From: Halobaculum halobium
GTDB taxonomy: Archaea > Halobacteriota > Halobacteria > Halobacteriales > Haloferacaceae
Assembly (NCBI RefSeq): GCF_030127145.1
Contig: NZ_CP126158.1
Span: forward strand, 372,001-436,000
Length of the DNA stretch: 64,000 nucleotides
Reading direction: 5' to 3'
Within the stretch, counting starts at the first letter, position 1, and each line of letters opens with the position of its first letter. Under the pieces are notes generated by a model. It was given only the letters and a program-made list of their open reading frames with translations, searched no databases and had not been told where the DNA came from. The translations under genes and the position numbers were made by a program. This document shows, piece after piece, positions 8,876 to 18,177 of the stretch.

Positions 8876-8957
8876 GCGTCGGCGAAGGCCGGTGGTTCGG
8901 CCGGAGAACCCCGACGGAAGCGTGCTCGCGGTCGGTCGTCCGATCGCCGTCGGCCGC

Positions 8958-10262
8958 TCAGTTCCCGACCTGCGTCGCGCGCTCGACGACTTCCTGGCCG
9001 TAGATATCGGCCAACTCCTCGTGCTGGTCCGGTCGGTGCTCGTACACGTCTTGGAACAGCGTGATCGGCGTCTGTGCTGCCTGATAGGTCGCCTCGTCCC
9101 ACATGCGGTCCTTACTGAGGTCGATCTCGACCCCGTCGATCGACAGCGTTGCGGACTGCGTCATCGCGATCGCGCCCTTACCAGCTTCCTTGGCCGCCTC
9201 GAACTCCTCCATCGACTCGACGATGTCGTCCATGCTCGGGACGTAGGAGGTGCGGTCGAGCAGCGCCTCGCGGAGCTCGTCCCCGCCGAGCTCGCGCTCG
9301 TCGCCATCGATCGCGAGCACGTACGCGCCTCCCGACTCAGTGAGCGACACGTCGTCGCCGTCGTACACCTCGCGGCCGTCCTCGCTCGCGAGTTCGACGT
9401 CCTCGCCGCCGACCTCGAGCAGCCACGTGCCGGTCTTCGGCGGCAGCGGCTCCGTGTTCGCGATCTCGACCTGCTTGGGCGTGAGCGACCAGATGCCCGT
9501 CATCCCCTTCGCGCGGTTCGCCTCCATTCGCTCCTTGTACCCCTCCACGTCGCGGATGTTGTCGTACGGGCCGTCGACGGCGATGAGGCCGGCCGAGGAG
9601 GCCCCCTTGGAGGTGTTGTGTCGCAGTTCGGGCCACTCGGGCAGCTCGCCGGTCGGCGTCATCGCGCGCATGTCCTTCGTGTAGTCGACCTCGCCGTCGA
9701 CGAGCAGGAACATGCGTTCGAGCGTGTTCGAGGGCTTGCCCATCTCGTCGCGCACGCGATTGAGGGCGATCTCGGCCTCGCCGGACTCGACGATCACCGA
9801 CATCGAGAGACTCCCCTCCTCCAGTCCGTGCTCGGCCTCGATCATCTGGAAGCACTCGTCGGCCTTCTTCCAGTCGTCGATGTCGCCGACCTCCGGGATC
9901 ACGAACCCGTCGATGTGGTCGACCGCGCCGTTCGCGGGGTCGGCGATCGCGCGCATGTATTCGAACCCCGCGAGGCGCTTTTCGGCGTCGTCGCGGTGCC
10001 AGACGACCCGCGGGTGGATCTCTCCGGGGAACTCCGCGCCGTGTTCGCCGACCACGTCGATGATGTTCTGCGCGCCCTCGTCTCGCATGGACGGCGCCGT
10101 CGCGTCCTCGTTGTCCGGCACCCACACGTCGGGCGCCTGGATACCGCGAAGCCCCGCGGCGCTTCGGATCATCTTCGCGGAGTCGTCCTCCCCCTGCACC
10201 GCCGTCGGCGACGTGAAGAACGTTCGAACGAATTCGCGCTCGTAATTGCGTTGCACACTCAT
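8958..10262 (-). CDS. aceB: malate synthase, haloarchaeal type
   Basis: A 434-residue enzyme closely matching the short haloarchaeal malate synthase first described in Haloferax, related to the citrate-lyase beta-subunit/malyl-CoA lyase branch rather than bacterial AceB/GlcB. It condenses glyoxylate with acetyl-CoA to malate in the glyoxylate cycle. Recognisable segments are DNEDATAPSMRDEG, EIHPRVVWHRDD and WSLTPKQVEIAN. ATG 10262 (MSVQRNYERE) is the start; an upstream in-frame ATG at 10277 is less likely. Isocitrate lyase, the usual partner, is not within the window. Confidence 0.93.
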   Translation of the reverse strand: MSVQRNYEREFVRTFFTSPTAVQGEDDSAKMIRSAAGLRGIQAPDVWVPDNEDATAPSMRDEGAQNIIDVVGEHGAEFPGEIHPRVVWHRDDAEKRLAGFEYMRAIADPANGAVDHIDGFVIPEVGDIDDWKKADECFQMIEAEHGLEEGSLSMSVIVESGEAEIALNRVRDEMGKPSNTLERMFLLVDGEVDYTKDMRAMTPTGELPEWPELRHNTSKGASSAGLIAVDGPYDNIRDVEGYKERMEANRAKGMTGIWSLTPKQVEIANTEPLPPKTGTWLLEVGGEDVELASEDGREVYDGDDVSLTESGGAYVLAIDGDERELGGDELREALLDRTSYVPSMDDIVESMEEFEAAKEAGKGAIAMTQSATLSIDGVEIDLSKDRMWDEATYQAAQTPITLFQDVYEHRPDQHEELADIYGQEVVERATQVGN

Positions 10263-10359
10263 GTCTACCGGTTTCACCGTCCCCCGGGACTATCATAAAC
10301 GTTCGTTCTAAACACAGTATTGCCCGCTGTGGATACCCGTCGCCGCGGGGGCTGGTGAG

Positions 10360-10731
10360 CTACTCCAGCGGCTGGACCAGTTCGACGGTGTGCCCGTCGG
10401 GGTCCTTCAGAAACGCCGTTCGCGCGCCCGCCGCGGGTTGGTCGGCCGGTTCCTTCACGACGCCGTGGTGGTCGATGCGCTCGAACGCGGCGTCGACGTC
10501 GTCGACGGAGACGGCGAGGTGATCGTACGCGGTCCCCTCCTCGAACTCGTCGGCTCCCTCGGTGTCTGCCAACTGGAGTTCGACGCCGTTCCCGTCTGCG
10601 ACGTAGAGGTTTCGCGTGTCTCCGTCGGGCGTCGTGAACTCCCACGAGCGCTCGAAGCCGAGGTTCTCCGCGTACCAGTCGGCCGCGCGCTCGGCGTCGG
10701 CGACGTTGAGACAGACGTGAATGAACGCCAT
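10360..10731 (-). CDS. VOC-superfamily protein, glyoxalase I-like
   Basis: A 123-residue vicinal-oxygen-chelate protein with two beta-alpha-beta-beta-beta modules. The four expected metal ligands can be placed: His in FIHVCLNV (about 5), Glu in GVELQL (about 52), His in YDHLAV (about 70) and Glu in HTVELVQ near the C-terminus. This set fits lactoylglutathione lyase-like enzymes that isomerise or detoxify methylglyoxal adducts. Haloarchaea lack glutathione and use gamma-glutamylcysteine, so the thiol cofactor, if any, would differ. ATG 10731 is the only sensible start. It is monocistronic and divergent from the large dehydrogenase gene. Confidence 0.85.
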   Translation of the reverse strand: MAFIHVCLNVADAERAADWYAENLGFERSWEFTTPDGDTRNLYVADGNGVELQLADTEGADEFEEGTAYDHLAVSVDDVDAAFERIDHHGVVKEPADQPAAGARTAFLKDPDGHTVELVQPLE

Positions 10732-10872
10732 GCGTGACACCCGCGCACCCACCGACATAACCGTTCGCGTCGATGCAACCGGGCGTCGGCGGGATATCGG
10801 CCACGATGGACTCGGTCGGGCCGACCGTCTGAGGGGGATCGAGCCGTCGGGTGGCAAATGTTGACAAAGGCC

Positions 10873-10877
10873 TTTTA
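10873..10877 (+). promoter_or_regulatory. TATA box for the FAD/Fe-S dehydrogenase gene
   Basis: The sequence CCTTTTACAC is centred about 27 bases before the ATG at 10902. That spacing places transcription initiation at or next to the start codon, giving a leaderless mRNA. The gene also has no upstream Shine-Dalgarno sequence. Confidence 0.6.
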
Positions 10878-10901
10878 CACGATTGTTCCTTGGGATTGTC
10901 C

Positions 10902-13900
10902 ATGGCAACGCACGACCCGGGGGCCGACCGCCGTTGGGATACGTCCGCCGCGTCGCTGGGACACGACCGGCCGGACGTGGAGGAGTACGCTGCGCTGGCC
11001 GCAGATCTCAGGGATCGGGTCGCGGGCGAGGTCCAGTTCGACGAGTACGCGCAGGTGTTGTACGCGACCGACGGCTCCATCTATCAGGCCGAGCCCGCGG
11101 GGGTCGTCTGCCCGCGCGACGCCGAGGACGTGGTCGCGACCCACGAGGTCGCCGCCGAGCACGGGGTGCCGGTGCTCCCGCGGGGGACCGGGTCGTCGTT
11201 GGCGGGGCAGACCGTAGGGCCCGGCTGCGTCGTGATCGACACCACCCGTCACATGGACGACATCGTCGATGTCGACAGCGAGGCGCAGGAGGCGACCGTC
11301 CAGCCGGGAGTCGTCCAGGACCACCTCGACGCCCGCCTCGCGGAGGAGGGGCTGAAGTTCGCCCCGGACCCCGCCTCCTCTGGGCGCGCCACCGTCGTGG
11401 GGGGGATCGGCAACAACTCCACTGGGGCGCACTCGGTGCGCTACGGAATCACCGACGCCTACACCGAGGAACTGGAGGTGGTGCTCGCCGAGGGGACCAG
11501 AATTCACACCCGCGAGGTCGTGCTCGGCTCCGACGAACACGAGGCGATCATCGAGGGCGGGGGGATCGAGGCGGAACTGTACCGCACCGTCGAGGGGCTC
11601 GTCGCGGAGAACGAGGCCGAGATCGACGAGAAGTACCCGAACCTCAAGCGCTCGGTGTCGGGGTACAACCTCCACAAGGTGATCGACGAGACCGACGACG
11701 GCGAGGAGGTGATCAACCTCAGCAAACTGTTCGTCGGCGCCGAGGGCACCCTCGGGACGATCGTCGAGGCGACCGTCTCGCTGGTCACGAAGCCCGAGGA
11801 GACGGCGCTGGCGCTGTACTGCTTCGACGACCTCGTCGACGCGATGGAGGCGGTGCCGGTCGCGCTGGAGTACCCCGTGAGCGCGGTGGAGCTGATGGAC
11901 GACGAGGTGTTCAGGCTGGCCCGGGAGTCGACCGAGTACGCCCAGTACGAGGAACCGATCCCGGACGGCGCGGCGGCGGCGCTGATGCTGGAGTGGGACT
12001 CCGAGTTGGTCTCCCACTCGCCCGACGGCGAGTCGTCGGGCGAGGCGCCGGACTTCGAGGGTGCGATCGCCGACACCACCGCCGAGTTCGTGACCGACGG
12101 CGCGGCATTCGACGTGCTGGAGGCGTACGACGCGGACGAACAGGAGAAGCTCTGGAAGCTCCGCAAGGCTGCCATTCCCCTCTTGATGAGCCTGCAGGGC
12201 GACCCCAAGCCGTACCCGTTCATCGAGGATGCGACCGTGCCGCCCGAGGAGTTGGCCGAGTACGTCGGCGAGTTCGAGGAGGTGCTGGCCGACCACGACA
12301 CCTCCGCCGCGTACTTCGCACACGCCGGCTCCGGGACCCTGCACATCCGACCGATCTTGAACCTGAAGCAGGGGGAGGGGATCGAGAAGATGCACTCGAT
12401 CACCGACGACGTGACAGACCTCGTGCTCGACCACTTCGGCGCGTTCTCTGGCGAGCACGGCGACGGACTCGCGAGGACCGAGTTCAACCCGAAGATGTAC
12501 GGCGAGGACCTGTGGGGCGCGTTTCAGGAGCTGAAGTCCGCATTCGATCCCGGCTGGCGGATGAACCCCGGAAAGGTCGTCTACGTCGACGGCGACACGG
12601 CCGGCGAGCGCGGCTACCCCGACTCAGCCGCCGACACCGACATGCGAGAGAACCTCCGGTACGGCGCCGACTATCGGTCGATCGAACCGCAGACGGCCAT
12701 CGACTTCTCCGATGAGGGCGGCTTCTCGCATCTCGTCGAACTGTGTAACGGCTGCGGCACCTGCCGGGAGACCGAAGGCGACGTGATGTGCCCGACCTAC
12801 CGGGCGTCGGGCGAGGAGATCCAGGCGACGCGAGGGCGCGCGAACATGCTCCGTGCGGCGATATCGGGGGAACTCTCCGAGGACGAGGTCCACTCGGACC
12901 GCTTCCAAGAGGAGGTGCTCGGCCTCTGCGTCGGCTGTAAGGGCTGCATGTCGGACTGTCCGACCGGCGTCGACCTGGCGAAGCTGAAGGCCGAGGTGAA
13001 ACACGAACACCACGAGGAGGCGGGCGCGAGCCTGCGCGAGCGACTGTTCGCCAACATCGAGACGGCGAGTCGGATCGGCAGCGCGCTCGCGCCCGTCGCC
13101 AACGCGGCGACGAAGGTGCCCGGCGCGCGGACGGTGCTGGAGAAGACGCTCGGGATCGCTCGCGAGCGCGAACTGCCCACCTTCACGCTCGACACCTTCC
13201 GCACGCGCTGGGAACGCCGCGGCGGCGCGCAGGTGAGCGCCGCGGAGGCTGACGCGCGGGTCGTCCTGTTCCCGGACACCTACACGAACTACAGCACGCC
13301 CGACGCGGGGATGGCGGCCGTCGAAGTGCTGGAAGCCGCAAACGTCCACGTCCGCGTGCCCGACGACCTCGCGCCCTCCGGCCGGGCAGCCTTCTCCAGC
13401 GGCTTCCTCGAGAAGGCGCGCAAACGCGCCGCAGAGAACGTCGAGCGGCTCGAACCGTTCGTCGAGGAGGGGTACGCGGTCCTGTTCGTCGAACCGTCGG
13501 ACGCGGTGATGTTCCAGGACGAGTACCTGGATCTCCTCGATGGCGACGCGGTCGAGTCGGTGTCGACCGCGAGCTACGGCGTGCTGGAGTACGTCGACAC
13601 CGCCCGCCTCGACGAGGCAATCGCGTTCGAGACGGAGCCGGAGGCTGGCGAGTCGATCGCGTACCACGGCCACTGCAACCAGAAGTCGGTGAACACCGAC
13701 CACCACGCGGTCGGCGTGCTCAGACGCGCGGGGTACGACGTCGACCCGCTGGACACCTCCTGTTGCGGGATGGCCGGGAGCTTCGGCTACGAGGCCGAAC
13801 ACTACGAGCTATCGAAGGCGATCGGGTCGATGCTGTTCGGGGCGGTCGACGAGAGTCCCGCCGACGCCGTCACAGCGCCGGGCGCCTCCTGTCGGTCGCA

Positions 13901-13976
13901 GTTAGGCGATCGGGAGGGGGCGAACGAACAGCCGCCTCACCCCATCGAGAAGGTGGCGAGGGCGCTGGCCGACTGA
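10902..13976 (+). CDS. FAD-linked oxidoreductase fused to Fe-S/CCG domains, D-lactate dehydrogenase type
   Basis: A 1024-residue fusion. An FAD_binding_4 domain at about 60-260 (RGTGSSLAGQ, ATVVGGIGNNSTGAHS) is followed by the FAD-oxidase C-terminal domain to about 560 (EHGDGLARTEF). Two 4Fe-4S clusters follow (CNGCGTC with CPTYR; CVGCKGCMSDCPTG), then a cysteine-rich CCG region with HCNQKS and SCCGMAGSFGYE. Such proteins oxidise D-lactate or glycolate and feed electrons to quinone at the membrane. The fusion combines what GlcD/GlcF-like subunits do separately. ATG 10902 fits the TATA spacing. Substrate cannot be fixed from sequence; D-lactate is favoured. Confidence 0.88.
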   Translation: MATHDPGADRRWDTSAASLGHDRPDVEEYAALAADLRDRVAGEVQFDEYAQVLYATDGSIYQAEPAGVVCPRDAEDVVATHEVAAEHGVPVLPRGTGSSLAGQTVGPGCVVIDTTRHMDDIVDVDSEAQEATVQPGVVQDHLDARLAEEGLKFAPDPASSGRATVVGGIGNNSTGAHSVRYGITDAYTEELEVVLAEGTRIHTREVVLGSDEHEAIIEGGGIEAELYRTVEGLVAENEAEIDEKYPNLKRSVSGYNLHKVIDETDDGEEVINLSKLFVGAEGTLGTIVEATVSLVTKPEETALALYCFDDLVDAMEAVPVALEYPVSAVELMDDEVFRLARESTEYAQYEEPIPDGAAAALMLEWDSELVSHSPDGESSGEAPDFEGAIADTTAEFVTDGAAFDVLEAYDADEQEKLWKLRKAAIPLLMSLQGDPKPYPFIEDATVPPEELAEYVGEFEEVLADHDTSAAYFAHAGSGTLHIRPILNLKQGEGIEKMHSITDDVTDLVLDHFGAFSGEHGDGLARTEFNPKMYGEDLWGAFQELKSAFDPGWRMNPGKVVYVDGDTAGERGYPDSAADTDMRENLRYGADYRSIEPQTAIDFSDEGGFSHLVELCNGCGTCRETEGDVMCPTYRASGEEIQATRGRANMLRAAISGELSEDEVHSDRFQEEVLGLCVGCKGCMSDCPTGVDLAKLKAEVKHEHHEEAGASLRERLFANIETASRIGSALAPVANAATKVPGARTVLEKTLGIARERELPTFTLDTFRTRWERRGGAQVSAAEADARVVLFPDTYTNYSTPDAGMAAVEVLEAANVHVRVPDDLAPSGRAAFSSGFLEKARKRAAENVERLEPFVEEGYAVLFVEPSDAVMFQDEYLDLLDGDAVESVSTASYGVLEYVDTARLDEAIAFETEPEAGESIAYHGHCNQKSVNTDHHAVGVLRRAGYDVDPLDTSCCGMAGSFGYEAEHYELSKAIGSMLFGAVDESPADAVTAPGASCRSQLGDREGANEQPPHPIEKVARALAD

Positions 13977-14016
13977 CCCGTCCGGTCGCTACGGTCAGAA
14001 TTCGCGGCCGCCCGGC

Positions 14017-15057
14017 TCAGATCCAGCCGTCGTTCGCCAGCAGTTCGCCGTTGAGGACGGACGCGCCGGCGGCGCCGCGGATCGTGTTGTGAGCGAGACA
14101 GTTGTACTTCACACCCGCCGGCGTCGACTGGACGCCGCCGGCGGCGATCTGCATCCCGTCGCCGCGCATCCGGTCCATCCGGGGCTGTGGGCGCTCGGGC
14201 TGGTCCTCGCCGAACACGTGAATGAGCTGCTCCGGCGAGGACGGCAGGTCTGCGCTCGGGAACGACTCCATCGCCGCCCCGACCGCTTCGGGGCTCGGAG
14301 CGTCGGCGAGTTCGGCGAAGACGTTCTCTAGATGTCCGTCGATCGTCGGGATCCGGTTGCAGGAGGCCGCGACCTCCGCCGAGTGGAGGCTGAGTTCGGC
14401 GCCGTCGAACGAGCCGAGGAGCTTGCGGCTCTCGGTCTCCATCTTCGCTTCTTCCCCGCCGATGTGGGGGATGGCGTTGTCGATGATCTCCATCGATGTG
14501 ACGCCGTCGTAGCCGGCGCCCGACACCGCCTGCAGCGTCGACACCTGCGCGCGTTCGAGCCCGAACTCGTCGAGCGCCGCGAGCGTCGGCACCATCGTGA
14601 TCGTCGAGCAGTTGGGGTTCTTCACGAGCGCGCCGTCCCAGCCGCGCTCGTCCCGCTGGACCTCGATCAGGTCGAGGTGGTCGGGATTGATCTCGGGGAT
14701 CGTCAGCGGTACGTCTTCTGCCATGCGATCGTTCGAGGAGTTCGAGGAGACGACGTAGCCCGCCTCACAGAGGTCGGGTTCGATCTCCGCGGCGACGCCG
14801 GAGGGGAGCGACGAGAACAGCAGGTCCACGTCGTCGGGGATCTCGGCGGGGTTGGTCGCGCGGACCGTGATATCGCGCACCGACTCCGGGATCGCGGTGT
14901 CGAGGCGCCACTTGGCCGCCTCGCGGTACGGCTTCCCCGCGGAGGCGTCGCTTGCGGTCAGACACGCGATCTCGAACTGCGGGTGGCCGTCGAGCAGTTG
15001 GATGAACCGTTGGCCCACGGCGCCGGTGGCGCCGAGGATGCCGACTCGATGAGTCAT
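14017..15057 (-). CDS. asd: aspartate-semialdehyde dehydrogenase
   Basis: A 346-residue enzyme that reduces aspartyl-4-phosphate to aspartate 4-semialdehyde with NADPH, feeding threonine, methionine and lysine synthesis. The N-terminal Rossmann motif GATGAVGQRF is at about 7-16. The catalytic cysteine lies in NPNCSTITMVPTLAAL at about residue 145, and QAVSGAGYDG is the family signature. ATG 15057 gives the correct start; an in-frame ATG at 15075 would add six unlikely residues. It is leftward and convergent with the dehydrogenase fusion. The cystathionine enzyme upstream, on the same strand about 190 bases away, uses downstream products of this pathway. Confidence 0.95.
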   Translation of the reverse strand: MTHRVGILGATGAVGQRFIQLLDGHPQFEIACLTASDASAGKPYREAAKWRLDTAIPESVRDITVRATNPAEIPDDVDLLFSSLPSGVAAEIEPDLCEAGYVVSSNSSNDRMAEDVPLTIPEINPDHLDLIEVQRDERGWDGALVKNPNCSTITMVPTLAALDEFGLERAQVSTLQAVSGAGYDGVTSMEIIDNAIPHIGGEEAKMETESRKLLGSFDGAELSLHSAEVAASCNRIPTIDGHLENVFAELADAPSPEAVGAAMESFPSADLPSSPEQLIHVFGEDQPERPQPRMDRMRGDGMQIAAGGVQSTPAGVKYNCLAHNTIRGAAGASVLNGELLANDGWI

Positions 15058-15250
15058 TGTGTGCCGCTGTGTCACACGCGAATAAGACCCTTCGGATACG
15101 CGGGAGCGCGGCGAGGATTGCCGCGGTCACGGTCCGTTGCTCAGGGATCCGAGCCGCCGGGATTTCGTCGGATACTCGCCCGCGACGACGACGGATCGTC
15201 GGCCGTCGGGTCCGGTTCGCGTCCCCCGCGGACGGGAGCAGGCGTCGAGA

Positions 15251-16441
15251 CTACTCCGTGGCCGCGTCGAACGCCGCCTGCAGGTCTGCCGTCATGTCGT
15301 CGACGTGTTCGACGCCGACGGAGACGCGGATGAGTCCGTCGGTGAGCCCGGCCGCCTCCCGCTCCTCCTCCGGGATGGCGGCGTGGGTCATCGCCGCGGG
15401 CTGCTCGATGAGGCTCTCGACGCCGCCGAGGCTCTCGGCGAGCGTGAACACCTCGGTCTCCTCGACGACGGTGCTGGCCTGCTCCAGCGTGCCGTCGAAC
15501 TCGAACGAGAGCATGCCGCCGAAGTCGTCCATCTGCTCGGCCGCGAGGTCGTGCTGTGGGTGAGAGTCGAGCCCGGGGTAGTAGACGCGGTCGACCGCGT
15601 CGTGCTCGTCGAGCCACGCCGCCAGGTCGCGGGCGTTGTCGCAGTGGCGGTCCATCCGCACGGGGAGGGTCTTCGTCCCGCGGAGCACGAGGAAGCAGTC
15701 GAACGGCGACGGCGTCGCGCCCACGGAGTTCTGATAGAACCCGATCCGCTCGTCGAGGTCGGGGTCGTCGGTGACGAGCGCGCCGCCGACCACGTCGGAG
15801 TGGCCCCCGAGGTACTTCGTCAGCGAGTGCGAGACGATGTCAGCGCCGTGCTCCAGCGGCCGCTGAAGGTACGGCGTCGCGAACGTGTTGTCGACGGCAC
15901 AAAGCGCGTCGTGCTCGCTGGCGATGTCCGCGAGCGCGTCGATGTCGTTGACGCGCATGAGCGGATTCGTCGGCGTTTCGACCCACAGAAGTTCCGTCTC
16001 CTCGCGCATCGCGTCGCGGACGGCGTCGTGGTCGGTGGTGTCGACGAAGTCGAACTCCAGGTCGTACTCCTCGTACACCTGCGTGAAGATGCGGTGGGTG
16101 CCGCCGTAGACGTCGTCGCCGGTGACGACGTGGTCTCCCGCCGAGAGCAGATTGAGCACGGTGTTGATCGCCCCCATGCCCGAGGAGAACGCGCGGCCGT
16201 ACTCCCCGTTCTCCAGCGCCGCGAGGTTCGCTTCCAGGTCCGTCCGGGTGGGGTTGCCGGTGCGGCTGTACTCGTAGCCGCGGTGGTCGCCGGGGCCGTC
16301 CTGCTCGTACGTGGAGTTGGCGTAGATGGGCGTCATCAGCGCGCCCGTCTCGGGGTCGGGCTGTTGGCCCGCGTGGATCGCGGTCGTCTCGATTCGGAAC
16401 CGGCTCTCGTCGGTGTCGCCGTCGTCGTCGCGGTCGGTCAT
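15251..16441 (-). CDS. cystathionine gamma-synthase / gamma-lyase family PLP enzyme
   Basis: A 396-residue member of the Cys/Met-metabolism PLP family. Hallmarks are [16 protein letters not shown] at the N-terminus, [11 protein letters not shown] (phosphate-binding Tyr/Arg), [16 protein letters not shown], and the PLP lysine in [12 protein letters not shown]. It either joins O-acyl-homoserine with cysteine or cleaves cystathionine; the two activities are hard to separate by sequence. A Ser/Glu-rich C-terminus with [13 protein letters not shown] is typical of both. Placement next to asd fits methionine or transsulfuration metabolism. It is divergent from the aminotransferase, with 189 bases between starts. 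Confidence 0.9.
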   Translation of the reverse strand: MTDRDDDGDTDESRFRIETTAIHAGQQPDPETGALMTPIYANSTYEQDGPGDHRGYEYSRTGNPTRTDLEANLAALENGEYGRAFSSGMGAINTVLNLLSAGDHVVTGDDVYGGTHRIFTQVYEEYDLEFDFVDTTDHDAVRDAMREETELLWVETPTNPLMRVNDIDALADIASEHDALCAVDNTFATPYLQRPLEHGADIVSHSLTKYLGGHSDVVGGALVTDDPDLDERIGFYQNSVGATPSPFDCFLVLRGTKTLPVRMDRHCDNARDLAAWLDEHDAVDRVYYPGLDSHPQHDLAAEQMDDFGGMLSFEFDGTLEQASTVVEETEVFTLAESLGGVESLIEQPAAMTHAAIPEEEREAAGLTDGLIRVSVGVEHVDDMTADLQAAFDAATE

Positions 16442-16630
16442 ACCGGGTCGACGGTTCCGGTCGGTGTGATTCTTGCCATTCCCGCGTCCGTCTACTCCGC
16501 GGGCAGACAGCGAACTCGTTCGGCCCGACGACCGAAGCCGTCCGGCCTGGAGTCTCGCCTCGTGCCGTCGTTGGGGGAATCACAAACACCTTGCCGTCCG
16601 GACCCCCAGCCACGGGTAACAGGTGATTTC

Positions 16631-17743
16631 GTGACCGAGAAACACGAGTACACGGACGACTATCCCGAGAAGACGCTGTACATCCCCGGGCCGACCGAGG
16701 TCCGCGAGGACGTGATCCAGGAGATGGCCCAGCCGGTGTTCGGCCACCGGATGGACCGGATGACGGACCTCTACACGACCATCGTCGAGGACACCAAGGA
16801 GTTCCTCGGCACCGACAACGAGGTGATGATCCTCACCGCTTCCGGGACGGAGTTCTGGGAGGCGTCGACGCTCAACCTCGTCGACGAGAACATCCTCGTC
16901 CCCACCTGCGGGAGTTTCAGCGAGCGTCACGCCAACGTCGCCGAGCGCCTCGGGAAGAACGTCGACCGCCTCGAGTACGAGTGGGGGGAGGCGATCAAGC
17001 CCCAGGACATCCGCGAGCACCTCGAAACGAGCGACACAGACTACGACGTGGTCGCGACCGTGATGAACGAGAGTTCGACCGGCGTCCGCAACCCGATCGA
17101 GGAGATCGGCGACGTAGTCGACGAGTACCCGGACACCTACTTCGTCGTCGACGCGGTCTCCGCGCTCGGCGGCGACTACGTCGACATCGACGCCCACGGC
17201 ATCGACGTGATCTTCGCGTCGACGCAGAAGGCGTTCGCGATGCCGCCGGGCCTCGCGGTGTGTGTCGTCAGCGACGAGGCGTACGAGCGGGAGGTGCAGA
17301 AGGACTCCGCCTCGTGGTACGGCGGCTTCCAGCGCGCGCTCGACTACTACGACCGAAAGGGGCAGACTCACTCCACGCCCGCGATCCCGATCATGTTGGC
17401 CTACCGCAAACAGATGAAGTACATGCTGGAGGAGGGCCACGAGGGTCGCAGCGACCGTCACCGCGAGATGGCCGAGTACACCCGCGAGTGGGCGGGCGAC
17501 CACTTCGACATGTTCCCCGAGGAGGGATACGAGTCGCAGACGGTCGCGTGCATCGAGAACAGCCGGGGGATCGACGTGGCGGCGACCATCGAGCAAGTGA
17601 GCGAGGAGTACGACATGGTCTTTTCGAACGGCTACGGCTCGCAGCTCGGCGAGAAGACGTTCCGCATCGGCCACATGGGAGAGCACGACGTAGAGTCGAT
17701 CGTAGAGTTGACCGACGCCATCGAAGACGTAGCGGGCCTGTAA
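16631..17743 (+). CDS. class V aminotransferase, serine-pyruvate/alanine-glyoxylate type
   Basis: A 370-residue PLP enzyme that starts with GTG at 16631. The N-terminus IPGPTEVREDV and GHRMDRMTDLY is diagnostic of the alanine-glyoxylate/serine-pyruvate/phosphonopyruvate aminotransferase branch. TASGTEFWEAS forms the phosphate pocket, VDAVSALGGD holds the pyridine-binding Asp, and STQKAFAMPPG carries the PLP lysine. It likely interconverts serine, alanine, glyoxylate and pyruvate, linking glycine/serine metabolism to the glyoxylate pool. The frame is open far upstream, but that part lies antisense to the cystathionine gene and is not coding. Exact donor and acceptor are uncertain. Confidence 0.9.
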   Translation: MTEKHEYTDDYPEKTLYIPGPTEVREDVIQEMAQPVFGHRMDRMTDLYTTIVEDTKEFLGTDNEVMILTASGTEFWEASTLNLVDENILVPTCGSFSERHANVAERLGKNVDRLEYEWGEAIKPQDIREHLETSDTDYDVVATVMNESSTGVRNPIEEIGDVVDEYPDTYFVVDAVSALGGDYVDIDAHGIDVIFASTQKAFAMPPGLAVCVVSDEAYEREVQKDSASWYGGFQRALDYYDRKGQTHSTPAIPIMLAYRKQMKYMLEEGHEGRSDRHREMAEYTREWAGDHFDMFPEEGYESQTVACIENSRGIDVAATIEQVSEEYDMVFSNGYGSQLGEKTFRIGHMGEHDVESIVELTDAIEDVAGL

Positions 17744-18177
17744 CGGCACCGCTCGCGGCGACGCTCACCCCCTCGCCGTCCACGTACGGCAGGCAGACCA
17801 AAGCAGGCCGGCGGCCGATCCACTCGAGTCCACTGCTCGATGCGGCGACGACCGCCGTGTCACCCGTGATGCCGAGGGCAATACGCGCCACCGAACCGGG
17901 CAGTGTCAACAAAATCAACCGGAGCGGTCGGTGGTGCGCGCCGGCGCCGTCGCTCGCGACGTGGAGTGTCGCCCGGAACACTAACGAGCCGGCGTCATCC
18001 CGTGGCGGCGTGCCGCGTCGGCCGGTAAACCCTCGTGCCGGGCGTCCGCGATCGCGGCTCGCGGCGGGCCGTGTGTCGCGCGCCCGGGTTCTCCGCACCG
18101 TCATCGCACCCTGGCGGGTCTACTGGGGCGGGGACTAAAGGCGCGCAGACGCAGCTATGGGGTGGCGGTACAAACCG
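17744..18177. other. 434-base intergenic region without recognised gene
   Basis: Open frames here are short or Arg-rich and do not resemble haloarchaeal proteins. Base composition is mixed, with a less GC-rich patch around 17908-17925. Near the right edge an inverted repeat pairs GGTGGCGGT (18161-18169) with ACCGCTACC (18174-18182) around a four-base loop. It overlaps the stop of the leftward GNAT gene and may mark its 3' end. I see no tRNA-like fold. A decayed gene is possible. Confidence 0.4.

Noticed and set aside
15137..16630. Nearly 500-codon open frame leading into the class V aminotransferase
   Set aside because: It is antisense to the cystathionine enzyme and Arg/Val-rich; GTG 16631 gives the family's normal N-terminus.
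17391..18104. Minus-strand open frame in the gap after the aminotransferase gene
   Set aside because: Half overlaps the aminotransferase antisense; the remainder has no recognisable motif or start signal.
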